Shown piece by piece: positions 7,901-16,404 of a DNA stretch of 36,325 bases. Origin of the DNA: an uncultured Lachnospiraceae bacterium (lineage in GTDB: Bacteria > Bacillota > Clostridia > Lachnospirales > Lachnospiraceae); NCBI GenBank assembly GCA_902775555.1, contig CACYMQ010000001.1:1-36325 (forward strand), in the 5' to 3' direction. The translations under genes were made by a program, and so were the position numbers. The notes beneath the pieces were generated by a model. That model searched no databases. It saw nothing but the letters and a program-made list of their open reading frames with translations, and was not told where the DNA came from. Numbering within the stretch: position 1 is the stretch's first letter; each line of letters starts with the position of its first letter.

Positions 7901-10900
7901 TGCTTTGCGTTTTCCTCAATCTTAAGCGTGGTCTTCTTCACATTGACAGTCAGCGCATCAGCCTTGCGGATCGTAGTGATATCATCACCGGATACCGTAA
8001 TCTCGAACTCAGCACCTGCCAGGCTGAGCCCCTTAGCTGTATTGTAGGAATCGCTCAGCTGGTTTACCTTCTCGATCAGAAGCTCAACCGGGATTTTCAC
8101 CGGTTCATCAGTTACTTCGAACTTTGCAGGATTCTCTCTGGTATTATCCTTCTTCACAACAGTCTCAGAAACTACTGCTCTCCGCAGGTAGTTCTTTGCC
8201 TCCTTGGACTCTACCACATAGAAGGCTTTCTCATCCGCACCGTTCATTGCTTCCGTTAATTCGATCACATCTGCATTACCATTCTCATCCGTGATGAATG
8301 TACCAATGGCCTTGGTATAATCCTTGCTCTTCAGGGCAGCATCAGCCTCGGCCTTGTCAGCGTAAAGCTTGTACTCCGCACCTGCCAGAGAATAGTTCGG
8401 ATTACCCTCAACGAATACAGGATCAGAAGAAGACTTGGTCAGTGTGACAAAGGTTTTGGCGATCTCTCTGGATTCGATAGTAACATCACTTGCTTTACCC
8501 TTAAGCTCGGAATCAATGGTTACAGTTCCGCTGTTGGGAGCCATCTCTACGGTATAGACATTAGGATCAATCACCCACTCTCCTGTATCCGGTACCTTTA
8601 CCTCGCGTACCGTATAAGTACCAAATGGCAGGATCAGCAGATCAGAATAACCGTCAGTCTCAGTATCCTTCTTGATTGTCAGCTGCTTTGCGAAGTCCTT
8701 GTTGTCTTCGTCTGCACCCTTTACCTCATAAACAGCACCGGTTGTATCTCCTGCAATGTTGAGCTTCTTGTGAACCTGAAGCCGTCCCATGAAGGATACG
8801 GTCTGCTTCTCATTCTTCGGATCATCATGAGCCAACGGGAAAACAACTACATCATTGTTGCTGTCCGCATAAACATCCTTATAGGAAGTGTAAGCATTCT
8901 TCTCATCTCCCAGATAGATATACTGGAAAACGACATAGCCGGATCCTGCCGATCCAGACAGATCCAGATGCTCGAAATCAAGCGTCAGATCTCCGGAGCA
9001 CTCATACATGGAGCGCACATAGGTCTTCGCTGTTTCAAAGGACTTGGAAGCTTTCGCAATCTCCTTCAAAGAACCGTCTGCCTCGATCTCCATCAGCTTG
9101 CCAACCAGCGTGTACTTTGTGTTGAACCGCAGATTGGTATAGGAAACCTGATCCCGGATGGTCATATCCTTCTCAGGAGACGCCACCTTTGCCAAAGAAC
9201 CATCCGCCAGAACGATCCACGCATCGGATACCAGTGTCGGCAGCTTCACATTAGTGATATAGGTTTTCTTATCACCACGGTTACTGTCATAGACATTTGC
9301 CACCTGTCCATCCTTCACCTGGACACGGATCACTTCTTCCTTCTGATGGCCCTGGGGATCAACTTCCTTTACCTGATACCATCCTTCCGGAAGTGCGCCC
9401 TGATCAGCCGTTACTTTCTGGGTATGATTCTTATCTCCAACCATGGCAAACCATACGCCTGCCTTACCGGAGTAAGATACCTTCTTATCATCATACTTGT
9501 TTGTGTCTGTAGCATGAGCCACATAATCCTTATGGGTAGAAACCTTGCCATCAGCGTCGGTCACCAGATAATGAACCTCGCCTGTAGCCTCGCTCTTCAC
9601 TTCAAAGCGGATATTTGCAAGAGGCTCATCACTCTCGCCGCGCTTCTCGATCTTCAGATCACCACGTTTCGGGATCTCATCAATAAAAATTGTCAGCGGA
9701 GTATTTGAAATGGAATCAATACTTGCTGCAGTGATTTTGTTCCCATCGCTTCCTGCGATATAATTACCCTTCTCATCTACCAGATATGCTTTGCCCGGCA
9801 GATAACCATCTGTTGCATTACCATTCGGAAGAAGTTTGAAACACATCTTTACAGGAACAGTCACACCCTTTGCGGTTGCTGTCGCTCCCTCCATTGCATA
9901 ACTTGCAGGTGCTGCAGTCTCCTCAATGGTTAAATATCCCAAAGGATAGTGCTCCGTATCATGCTTAATCTGAAATTCTCCATTTGCATCGGATGTATAT
10001 GTTTCTGTCAACGTAGCCTTTTTGCTCTGCAGTGATGCAAAGGTTTCCGTTCCATCTGTACTGATGGCATAATATTTCACTGTGAACTGTGCACCAGCCA
10101 CTCCGATATTCTGGGTTGTGCCATCAGCCAGCTTCTTGCTGATTTTAACACCAATCGGGTCATTCACCGGTTCATCGGTCACCTTAAGTGTTGCCGGATT
10201 CTTCTCCGTATTAGCCAATGTTACATCCAGATGATAAACTTCGGTATCCAGTTCATAGCCCTTACCGGTCAGTGATTCAACCATGTAAAATGTAGTCTTC
10301 TCAATCTTTCCGGTCTTACTGTTCTTTGTCATCCAGTTTGTGACATTCAGGACCTGGCTATTCCCCTTCTCGTCTACTGTCAGCGTCGCAATAGCCTTCG
10401 AGAAATCTCTGCTGCTTACTGCCGCAGTAGCTTCAGCATTCGTCTTGAACACCTTATAGGTTGCTCCCTTCAGGGAATAATTCGGATTCCCATCTGAACA
10501 CTTGGAATTCGCAGAACGCTTCTCCAGGTAAATATAGGTCGGATTATTCTCCCAGTCCTCATCGATCATATTCACAATCTGTGTACTTGTCAGTGTTGTC
10601 GGAACTGACAGAAGTTTTGTGATTGTTGCCGGAATCGGATCCTCTGTCGAAAGATAACCATCCGGCGCTACCAGCTCTTTATAAGCGAACTTCGTATTCG
10701 TGAGCATTTTCTTATCGGTCAGTTCATCCTTACCCATGCAGATGAAATACTGGGTATGTCCGTTAACCGTTCTGCTTACCTTCCAGCCAGCATCTTCGGT
10801 ATAGTTAAGGCGTGCCTTGCAGGTGTGACCGGCAACCGTACTGGTTGTAGGTCCTGAGAGTTCACTTGCATAACCATCCTTATCCATCTGGAAGACAGCA

Positions 10901-13569
10901 ATCAGGTGATCGTCTGTCATCTTAGATGCATCATCGGTATCATACAAACCATAATAAGCTCCGGCAAACCCATTGGATGTAATTCCCTTCGTCCCATCCT
11001 TCTTAATTGAGGCATAGTACTCATAATGTTCATTAGTCCAGGTATGTTTTGCATCCTTGGCATGTGCTTCCGCATCTGCTTCTTTTTCATAGACATTCAC
11101 GGTATAGTACCCGGTAGACTTCGGCTCATAACGTTCGTTGGTCCAGTTCTCCTGTACCTCTACCTTCGGGGCCTCGGAGAATTTGCCAACCTTATAGGTT
11201 GCAATACCATCCGCGCCTGTCTTCAAAGCCTTCTTGGTCTCTGTTCCATTGACCTTTACATCGAAGGTGACATCCTTCATAGCTTCACCATCGTCGTTCT
11301 TCTTGTAAACTGCGATGTAGTATTCCTTTTCTGTGTCGTACGGAACCTTCAGATAGGTACCACCAATGAAGTTCTGCCAGTTGGAATGTCCGGAATAGGC
11401 ATTCTGATCTACCTCATCTGAACGATACGGCACCCAGATATACGTCTTGTTATTCTCTACAGTCACCTTGTAATTAGCATATCCTCTGGTATTGGTACTC
11501 GTGATCGGCAGCATGATCAGCTGTCCGTAAGCACCACGGGGAGACATATCCTTTGACTCTGTACAGAATACAGAGAAAGAATACAGGTCACTGTCTGTAG
11601 ATGTGATAACGCGGTAACCCTTGTTATACCAGTTATCTGTCCAACCGGTATTCGTTGTGTTGTAATCAGGATTAGAACCGTAGACTACAACATCAGAAGC
11701 CCCATTCTTTGTCGCACCAGATCCGTATGCATCCTTGAACTTGCCAGCCGGAAGTCCGGAAACGGTATTATCAACATTGAAATAGGTTCCACAGCTCTTG
11801 GTAATGGATGAATATGTCATTTCCGAGTCACCACTACCTGTCGGAAGCACACCGGACGCTGCATTAAATGTCCGGGACCCCAGATATGCCGTTGCACTTG
11901 CTGCATTCCGGTATCCGGCAAAACCATAATACTTGGATGTATTCGTGGCATTCACATAGATCGGGAATGCGATATAACTCGGCACATTGAACTTATATGT
12001 TGTACCGTCGATTTCTACACTGATTGCCTTCGATGTTGCCGCACGGGATACCGTGAAATCATCATCGTCATACATCAGCACATAATCATCTTCATCCAGG
12101 TCCGTCTGATCGTAGTTCAGCAGGACATCCGGATACTCAGTCAGCTTCTTATTTTCATCCAGACTGCGCACATACAGTGCAGCGAACCGGGCTGCTGCTT
12201 CGGATGTAGATGCACTGATCACTTCGTAATCTACATTCGTACCATAATTGGAATCCGAAAGACGGTCACCCTTCTCATTGGCTGCACCAATGATGTAGGC
12301 ATCCTTTACACAACCGGGGATGAAATACTTTGCATTGGAAGAATTATTGCCGGCTGCACCGACCACAATAACTCCTTTACTGATAGCTTCTTCGATAGCC
12401 AGGACTACTGCCGAATTCTCTTCGGAACAGTTGGCAGTAAGAGACAGGCTGATCACATCTGCCTTGCACTCCAGAGCATACTGGATTGCAGCGTAGATAT
12501 CGGATGCCTGGCCTTTACCGGATGCATCCATTGCCTTGATGGAAAGCACCTTTGCGCCCGGGTACTCTTCCCTGATATAGTCGTACATTTTGGTTCCATG
12601 GCCGTTATCATCGGAATCAGAGCCTCCCAGCACAGAGACAGACCCTACAAGCCCGGATCCGTTTACACCCGTATCGATCAGGGCGATTGTTCCTGCCGGA
12701 ACGGATCGGAGAGCAGAAAGATCATTCAGGTTTGCCAGCGCATCATCGCCTTCATTAAGGTTGGAAAGATCTGCACCGTCTTGATAACTCTCCTCTTCAG
12801 ATGCCTTTAGGTCATCCTCCGAATCATCAGAATCACCGGCTTCATCCTCTCCGGTATCTGCAGCTTCACTGTTCTCCTGCACGTTCTCATTATCCGCTAC
12901 TCGGAAGGTTATATTTGCCGAAACAAATTCTGCCTTGCCATAATAATAAGTGTAAGCATTCCGTGTTTCTTCAACGGTCGAATATCTGGTAAGATAGACG
13001 CCGCGGTACTCGGACAGAACCTCAGTATCCCATGTCAGGATTGACGGATCCTCTGTTCCGATCATCAGCTCACGTGAAGAGAAATCCACTCCGGAGATAT
13101 CCACACCGGCAACCTGCTCTGTAAAAGAAGGCTGTCTTTCCTGAATCTCCGTGCTTTCTTCTGTTTCTTCATCTTCGGTGGAAGCTTCCGACTCTGTGTC
13201 CTTAGTCTCCTCCGTGAATTCCGTCTGCTCTTCAGATACCTCTTCACTTTCAGTATCCTCAGTTTCAGCAGCATTATCTGCTGTATCATCTTCTGTCACT
13301 GCTTCAGAATCCTCTTCGGTTAGTGTTTCCGTTATTTCTTCCGGATCTTCGGATACATCCTCCGATGAATCCACTATGGCTTCATCGATTGTTTCTGATC
13401 CTCCTGTATCATCTTCAACCAGATCCTCTTCGGTCTGTGAATCTGCCGCCTGCTCCTCTGCCTCTGTCACCGATTCGACATCCTGCAGAAAACCCTGCAT
13501 TGAGTCAATAGGTGTTGCAGTAATGAACATGGCACCTGCAAGTAACGTTGCGATCATTCGTTTAAACAT
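4999..13569 (-). CDS. Giant cell-wall adhesin: subtilase domain plus SpaA/Cna-B and T-Q ester domains
   Basis: The 2856-residue protein has a signal peptide (MFKRMIATLLAGAMFITATP), then a very acidic Glu/Thr/Ser stretch (about 30-150). Residues 290-470 form a subtilisin-like domain with Asp299 in IALIDTGVNG, His324 in NGHGTK, oxyanion Asn408 in GAAGNNSS and Ser456 in ASTSEAAARFA, so the triad looks complete. A region at about 540-700 (YYGFAGYR to FCTESKDMS) resembles thioester-domain proteins. SpaA/Cna-B-like modules follow. Six T-Q ester (VaFE-like) modules are visible, the first near 1440-1590 and five more running through 2120-2815. Each has V-x-Y-x-N-L, a VVFE/VIFETLY/VAFETC strand and a closing D-x-x-Q-T-V. 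The C-terminus has QPQTGDD, a hydrophobic helix and KKRKLNKNM, a sortase signal with Gln in place of Leu. No sortase is in the window. It is likely a long covalently stabilised surface stalk with a processing or host-acting protease. Confidence 0.9.
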   Translation of the reverse strand: MFKRMIATLLAGAMFITATPIDSMQGFLQDVESVTEAEEQAADSQTEEDLVEDDTGGSETIDEAIVDSSEDVSEDPEEITETLTEEDSEAVTEDDTADNAAETEDTESEEVSEEQTEFTEETKDTESEASTEDEETEESTEIQERQPSFTEQVAGVDISGVDFSSRELMIGTEDPSILTWDTEVLSEYRGVYLTRYSTVEETRNAYTYYYGKAEFVSANITFRVADNENVQENSEAADTGEDEAGDSDDSEDDLKASEEESYQDGADLSNLNEGDDALANLNDLSALRSVPAGTIALIDTGVNGSGLVGSVSVLGGSDSDDNGHGTKMYDYIREEYPGAKVLSIKAMDASGKGQASDIYAAIQYALECKADVISLSLTANCSEENSAVVLAIEEAISKGVIVVGAAGNNSSNAKYFIPGCVKDAYIIGAANEKGDRLSDSNYGTNVDYEVISASTSEAAARFAALYVRSLDENKKLTEYPDVLLNYDQTDLDEDDYVLMYDDDDFTVSRAATSKAISVEIDGTTYKFNVPSYIAFPIYVNATNTSKYYGFAGYRNAASATAYLGSRTFNAASGVLPTGSGDSEMTYSSITKSCGTYFNVDNTVSGLPAGKFKDAYGSGATKNGASDVVVYGSNPDYNTTNTGWTDNWYNKGYRVITSTDSDLYSFSVFCTESKDMSPRGAYGQLIMLPITSTNTRGYANYKVTVENNKTYIWVPYRSDEVDQNAYSGHSNWQNFIGGTYLKVPYDTEKEYYIAVYKKNDDGEAMKDVTFDVKVNGTETKKALKTGADGIATYKVGKFSEAPKVEVQENWTNERYEPKSTGYYTVNVYEKEADAEAHAKDAKHTWTNEHYEYYASIKKDGTKGITSNGFAGAYYGLYDTDDASKMTDDHLIAVFQMDKDGYASELSGPTTSTVAGHTCKARLNYTEDAGWKVSRTVNGHTQYFICMGKDELTDKKMLTNTKFAYKELVAPDGYLSTEDPIPATITKLLSVPTTLTSTQIVNMIDEDWENNPTYIYLEKRSANSKCSDGNPNYSLKGATYKVFKTNAEATAAVSSRDFSKAIATLTVDEKGNSQVLNVTNWMTKNSKTGKIEKTTFYMVESLTGKGYELDTEVYHLDVTLANTEKNPATLKVTDEPVNDPIGVKISKKLADGTTQNIGVAGAQFTVKYYAISTDGTETFASLQSKKATLTETYTSDANGEFQIKHDTEHYPLGYLTIEETAAPASYAMEGATATAKGVTVPVKMCFKLLPNGNATDGYLPGKAYLVDEKGNYIAGSDGNKITAASIDSISNTPLTIFIDEIPKRGDLKIEKRGESDEPLANIRFEVKSEATGEVHYLVTDADGKVSTHKDYVAHATDTNKYDDKKVSYSGKAGVWFAMVGDKNHTQKVTADQGALPEGWYQVKEVDPQGHQKEEVIRVQVKDGQVANVYDSNRGDKKTYITNVKLPTLVSDAWIVLADGSLAKVASPEKDMTIRDQVSYTNLRFNTKYTLVGKLMEIEADGSLKEIAKASKSFETAKTYVRSMYECSGDLTLDFEHLDLSGSAGSGYVVFQYIYLGDEKNAYTSYKDVYADSNNDVVVFPLAHDDPKNEKQTVSFMGRLQVHKKLNIAGDTTGAVYEVKGADEDNKDFAKQLTIKKDTETDGYSDLLILPFGTYTVREVKVPDTGEWVIDPNVYTVEMAPNSGTVTIDSELKGKASDVTIESREIAKTFVTLTKSSSDPVFVEGNPNYSLAGAEYKLYADKAEADAALKSKDYTKAIGTFITDENGNADVIELTEAMNGADEKAFYVVESKEAKNYLRRAVVSETVVKKDNTRENPAKFEVTDEPVKIPVELLIEKVNQLSDSYNTAKGLSLAGAEFEITVSGDDITTIRKADALTVNVKKTTLKIEENAKHYSAKTGATLPIGYITVKETVIPEGFEKKGSVWHIGKRDVDIADTISLVLYGTYDEDHTTFTPVVYDPDQAKTAEELATKGHAVNDGAKVSLVAQNTELRGNLSLHKMDLSSGKPMEGVKFEVKNQETGEVHYIYTNADGIATTKAEKYVNENYYDQVSDYDGTIGTVWFGQGNDGVLPSKDGAAALPLGKYTVTEKRCKANKDYQMNPAQEVEITKDALYISIQNDEDGNLYNVPKPTFGTIATVIMGEDPGVKMVPADKGQTLVDAVNFSNLKVSTEYTLVGRVMQLDDQGNATPFLQNGTEVVVTKSFTTRDREASDKSDYCVCGTETMEFKDLDFTGLQDQKFVIFETLYLGDVVEGEALTNYQEASPESEDLFPIEHADPKDEEQTVYTPNGETEAEDVSGSKTVTYTETVTLIDHVSYKNLQPGREYQLTGTLYVKPEDAPENANYTTEDLAKMVLHDEKGNPVTATATFTAKEANGVVDVTFTFKASLLTKEVETIVVFEDCEDTRTGVKVFTHADINDKGQTVFHPEISTTAMDVNGRSELAHQSAKFYDVVSYDNLQPEKKYRLVGIAMDKKTGEELILNGKTVTAEQAFTTGAANKKNGAVKGEFKLEFTITEDMQADLAGKDMVIFETLYVQSGKDWRVAAEHKDLNDAGQELKVPTLKTTLMDQATKTHVAYPNQIVTLVDTVEYTNLIPGKKYTMEGTLMKQPKNGEAEEIFRDENKKPVTASKDFVASETGEGIVELTFTFNAKELFMEGKSVVAFETCSPEGDLIPVATHANIHDKDQTVDFPKVGTKASLVKKNVGKDTVTIEVTDQIMLTNLNTDYSYTAKGWLVDKDGNKVEVNGKTLEAEKTFKPENPNGSISVTFPQFTIGKYDSIKYVVYEEVYVNVHQEDGSIKQVLIGEHKDLKDANQTVSYSDHDQPQTGDDTPIAIFLGILVLAMAGIGVIIWKKRKLNKNM

Positions 13570-13611
13570 AGGTGTTCTCCTTTTCTATAAATGTATGTTG
13601 TTGGTTGCATG

Positions 13612-13664
13612 AAAAAAGCAGCAGGGAACCCGTCAGATTTCTCTGAACAGGCTCCCCTGCTGCT
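13612..13664 (-). terminator. Terminator-like hairpin in the adhesin leader
   Basis: On the minus strand AGCAGCAGGG pairs with CCCTGCTGCT, extended by GCC/GGT-type pairs, followed directly by TTTTTT. It lies between the candidate adhesin promoter (13694-13723) and the adhesin start (13569). It can be either the terminator of the upstream leftward replication operon or a transcription attenuator in the adhesin leader. Confidence 0.75.
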
Positions 13665-13693
13665 TCCTCACTATTGTTATCCATCATAACCAT

Positions 13694-13744
13694 ATCATAG
13701 GTACATGGTGAAAAAAGATGCAAAATAGTGCAAAAGTATGCAAA
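13694..13744 (-). promoter_or_regulatory. Candidate adhesin promoter with three 10-bp-phased repeats
   Basis: On the plus strand TGCAAA occurs at 13719, 13729 and 13739, exactly ten bases apart, that is once per helical turn. On the minus strand the repeat nearest the gene forms a TTGCAT -35-like box (complement of 13718-13723). It is 18 bases from a TATGAT -10-like box (complement of 13694-13699). The repeats would place a regulator directly over and upstream of the -35 box. Confidence 0.5.
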
Positions 13745-13774
13745 GAATCTGTCGAGAAAACTTTTTGATATTGA

Positions 13775-14200
13775 TCAGGACGAATACTGTTCAGCCACAC
13801 TATCCAGTGCTTCCTGATGGAGATTTTGAGTATTTCGTATCCCATAACCGATCATCATTGCGATATCATGCCAATGCAGCCGGTCCAGATAACGAAGCCG
13901 CAGGATCTGCCGGTAAATCGGCTTTGATGCGGAAGAAATCATTTCCTTAATTTGATCCTTTTTCTTCTCCCATGCTTCTTTCTCATCGATCAGTTTCTGC
14001 ATCTGGGCAGTATAATCACAGATCTTCTCTTCCATCTTCGAAGTCACATGAGTCTGAGTTTTCGGCATGTCGGTATAGTGTACGGTCTCCGGAGACATCG
14101 CGCTCTCCCGCAGCTCCTGAATCTCTCTGAACTTTCTGAGAATCTCATCCTCAATCTCACCGACCTGGGATAAAATGCTCTTAACTTCTTCCCTTGTCAT
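13775..14200 (-). CDS. Phage-type regulator with a sigma-region-4-like helix-turn-helix (DUF1492-like)
   Basis: The start MTREEVKSILSQVGEIEDEI at 14200 follows an AAAGGAGG site and overlaps the preceding stop (ATGA). A longer frame from 14269 is out of keeping with this coupling. The 141-residue protein has an N-terminal coiled-coil half (about 1-90, many Glu, Lys and Gln). Its C-terminal region resembles sigma-70 region 4: PIYRQILRLRYLDRLHWHDIAMMIGYGIRNTQ (split here only for description; about residues 93-125). Such small proteins are common at the end of early operons in clostridial prophages, where they are thought to activate later genes. Here it closes the leftward replication arm. DNA binding is inferred from the helix-turn-helix only. 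Confidence 0.65.
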   Translation of the reverse strand: MTREEVKSILSQVGEIEDEILRKFREIQELRESAMSPETVHYTDMPKTQTHVTSKMEEKICDYTAQMQKLIDEKEAWEKKKDQIKEMISSASKPIYRQILRLRYLDRLHWHDIAMMIGYGIRNTQNLHQEALDSVAEQYSS

Positions 14201-14433
14201 ATGCCTGCCTCCTTTCTTAAGCGCAAATAGAGCTGTTCTCCATCCAGTTCCGTCAAACGTCCGAACCACTCTGACAGGAAGAATCGTGTCGTTTCATCCC
14301 GAAGTGCCTGAGCACATACGCTGCCCGGATATCTCTTCAATACCCTGATTGCATCCCGGTAGTCCTTCACCGCCAGGAGAATGATCGCGTTTGCCAGATT
14401 ATCAAATGGATTTCCCTCAACAAATCTTTTCAT
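14197..14433 (-). CDS. Small hypothetical phage protein, 78 aa
   Basis: The product begins MKRFVEGNPFDNLANAIILL and ends YLRLRKEAGI. Its start overlaps the helicase stop (ATGA) and its stop overlaps the next start, so it is translationally coupled on both sides. It has a predicted helical body with AVKDYRDAIRVLKRY and a second helix containing ETTRFFLSEWFGRLTEL. No catalytic motif and no membrane segment is seen. I do not recognise the family. Conserved position next to the helicase and the region-4-like regulator suggests a phage replication or regulation accessory. Confidence 0.6.
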   Translation of the reverse strand: MKRFVEGNPFDNLANAIILLAVKDYRDAIRVLKRYPGSVCAQALRDETTRFFLSEWFGRLTELDGEQLYLRLRKEAGI

Positions 14434-15800
14434 CGCAATACCTCCGCTTTTACTGCATCTATCAATGCCTGCTGTGTTTTATCTTTTTCTTTCAGTGCCA
14501 GAACGATCCGTTCATCGATGGTTCCGGCGGTTACAATATGCTCTACAACTACGGTTCCGGCCTTCTGTCCCTGCCTCCACAGGCGGGCCACGGTCTGCTG
14601 ATACAGTTCCAGGCTCCAGTTAAGCCCGAACCAAACCAGCGTATTTCCGCCGCTCTGCAGGTTCAGTCCATGTCCGGCAGATGCCGGGTGGATCAGGCCG
14701 ACCTGTAATGCCCCTGCATTCCATTTATCAAAACTCTCATCGGAATCCAGCTTCTGGTACATGACCTTCAGCTTATCCAGCCGTTCTGTGATCCGTGTCA
14801 GGTCATGTCGGAACCAGTAGGCTACAAGAATCGGTTTCCCATTTGCAGCTTCGATCAGATCCTCCAGTGCATCCAGTTTCCGATTATGGAAGGCGTTGAT
14901 CTCTCCATCATCGGAATAGACTGCGCCATTGGCCATCTGTGTCAGCTTGTTGGAAAGGGATGCCGCATTGGATGCAGTCACTTCCCCACCGGGGAGCTGA
15001 AGGATGAGCTGTTCCTTCATTTCTTCGTACTTTTTCTGCTCATCCTCATCCAGATATACCTTGTACTCATTGCTGAGCAGCTCGGGCATATCCAGAAACT
15101 CCGTTGCTTTCATGGAGATCGTGATATCTGAGATCCGGTCATAAATTGCCTGCTCTGCCCAGGGAAGGGGCTTATAGGTGTATACCACCGGTCCGTTCAT
15201 CCGATCCGGCTTAAAGTAGTTGATCCGGTACTGGCTGATGAAACGTCCCAGCCGTTTACCCAGATCCAAAACCTTGAACTCTGCGAAGAGATCCATCAGC
15301 CCATTGGAAGATGGGGTTCCGGTAAGGCCTACAATCCGTTTTACTTTCGGCCGGACCTTCATCAGCGCCCGGAAGCGTTTGGACTCCCAGTTCTTGAAAG
15401 ACGAAAGCTCGTCAATGACGATCATGTCAAAGTCAAATGGCTCTCCACTCTTCTCAACCAGCCAGGGAAGATTCTCCCTGTTGATGATGTAAATGTCTGC
15501 TTTCCTCTCCAGCGCTTTCTTACGTTCATTCGCTGAACCGGTTACTATGGAATAGGTAAGGCCGTTGACCTCTTCAAATTTCACAATCTCGTTCGGCCAT
15601 GTGTTCTTCGCAACCCGAAGCGGTGCAATGACCAGAACCTTTGTAACCTCGAAGCGGTCATACATCAGGATCATGATCACCCAGAGTGTAATTATGGTCT
15701 TGCCTCAGCCGAGGCCCATATCGAGCAAAAGCGCGGCAACCGGATGATCCATCAGGAAATCGATTGCGTACTGCTGATATGCGTGCGGTATGAACTTCAT
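14430..15800 (-). pseudogene. SNF2-type DEAD/DEAH helicase with an in-frame TGA inside Walker A
   Basis: From an ATG at 15800 (AGGGGGTG site upstream) the frame reads MKFIPHAYQQYAIDFLMDH and reaches LLLDMGLG, then TGA at 15705-15707, then GKTIITLW. SNF2-family phage helicases read DMGLGKT here, so a TGA-plus-Gly pair of codons is inserted in the nucleotide-binding loop. The remaining 416 residues keep motif II (MIVIDELSSFKN), motif III (VGLTGTPSSNG) and the C-terminal lobe with ASAGHGLNLQ and the QTVARLWRQGQ arginine-finger motif. An intact form would be about 454 residues and would unwind or remodel DNA in element replication. Restart at an internal ATG at 15680 would make a protein without Walker A, probably without ATPase activity. 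The insertion sits in a small inverted repeat (GCCTC/GAGGC, 15702-15715). Confidence 0.75.
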
Positions 15801-15819
15801 CGGGCAACACCCCCTCTCT

Positions 15820-16098
15820 TCATTTCTGTATTTCATCTAAAATTCCTCCGATCTGCTGAACATCATCCAGGACAAATACCTGATAGCCCAGCCTTCTCAA
15901 TAACCGGTGTCTTGCCTTCTGGATAGGTCTTGGTTTCTTCCCTGGAGCCTTAACCTCCACAAGGCCGAAATGGCCTCCCGGAAGAAAGACCAGCCGGTCC
16001 GGAACCCCGTCATAGCCCGGGGATATCCACTTGGGACAGAGGCCGCCTTTTTCTTTCACCTTTCGGACAAGACACTGTTCAATCTCTCTTTCTCTCAT
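15820..16098 (-). CDS. VRR-NUC domain nuclease
   Basis: The 92-residue product begins MREREIEQCLVRKVKEKGGL. It shows the VRR-NUC core: GVPDRLVFLPGGHFGLVEVK (Asp in PDR, Glu-Val-Lys as the PD-(D/E)XK E-x-K), then PGKKPRPIQKARHRLLRRLGY, whose Gln-x-x-x-x-x-x-L-x-x-x-G-Y pattern is typical. Standalone VRR-NUC proteins of this size are frequent in Gram-positive phage replication modules beside an SNF2 helicase and a VapE/primase, exactly this order. They are thought to cleave branched DNA. The start follows a GGAG site. The gene lies 20 bases upstream of the helicase in the same direction. Confidence 0.85.
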   Translation of the reverse strand: MREREIEQCLVRKVKEKGGLCPKWISPGYDGVPDRLVFLPGGHFGLVEVKAPGKKPRPIQKARHRLLRRLGYQVFVLDDVQQIGGILDEIQK

Positions 16099-16404
16099 TC
16101 TTCTTCTCCAATGCAGTGACAGTCACCCTTCACACCCTTTGTCACACCCGCTTGTCAACCCCCGGAAGCCTTTATTTACAATGGATTTAGGGGAATCCTG
16201 GTGTGACGATTGATGAAGAATTTCTATTACGCGCAAAATACGCGTATTACGTGTTATGTGCCTGTTATTACTGCTATTTCTTTTATTCATTCATCATTTC
16301 TATAAGTATTAGTTGTCACCTGTCACAGGCTTGCCACGAAAGCCTTTAGTTTTCATGCATTTCACGGTGTGATGACTTCCGTGACAAATACTGTGATGTG
16401 ATGA
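16099..16404. other. Non-coding stretch with clustered GTGAC/GTCAC motifs; candidate origin or operator
   Basis: No ORF is convincing in these 306 bases. The pentamer GTGAC or its complement occurs seven times, at 16116, 16122, 16141, 16203, 16315, 16322 and 16381. The first two form a perfect GTGACAGTCAC palindrome. An AT-rich central part (about 16220-16315) contains ACGCGCAAAATACGCGT. Iteron-like sites around an AT-rich core next to the VapE-like helicase fit a replication origin; a repressor site array is the alternative. Confidence 0.45.

Noticed and set aside
5860-9708. Long plus-strand open frames (570, 224 and 312 codons) opposite the adhesin gene
   Set aside because: They mirror the codon structure of the adhesin on the other strand, have no ribosome sites in place, and their translations are rich in Ile/Leu/Cys/His without any recognisable domain.
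15705-15707. TGA in the helicase as recoded Trp or selenocysteine
   Set aside because: Other genes here end at TGA, the extra residue would disrupt the Walker A loop, and no selenocysteine context or selenium genes are visible.
16116-16385. GTCAC cluster as a CRISPR array
   Set aside because: Repeats are only five bases, unevenly spaced and in both orientations.
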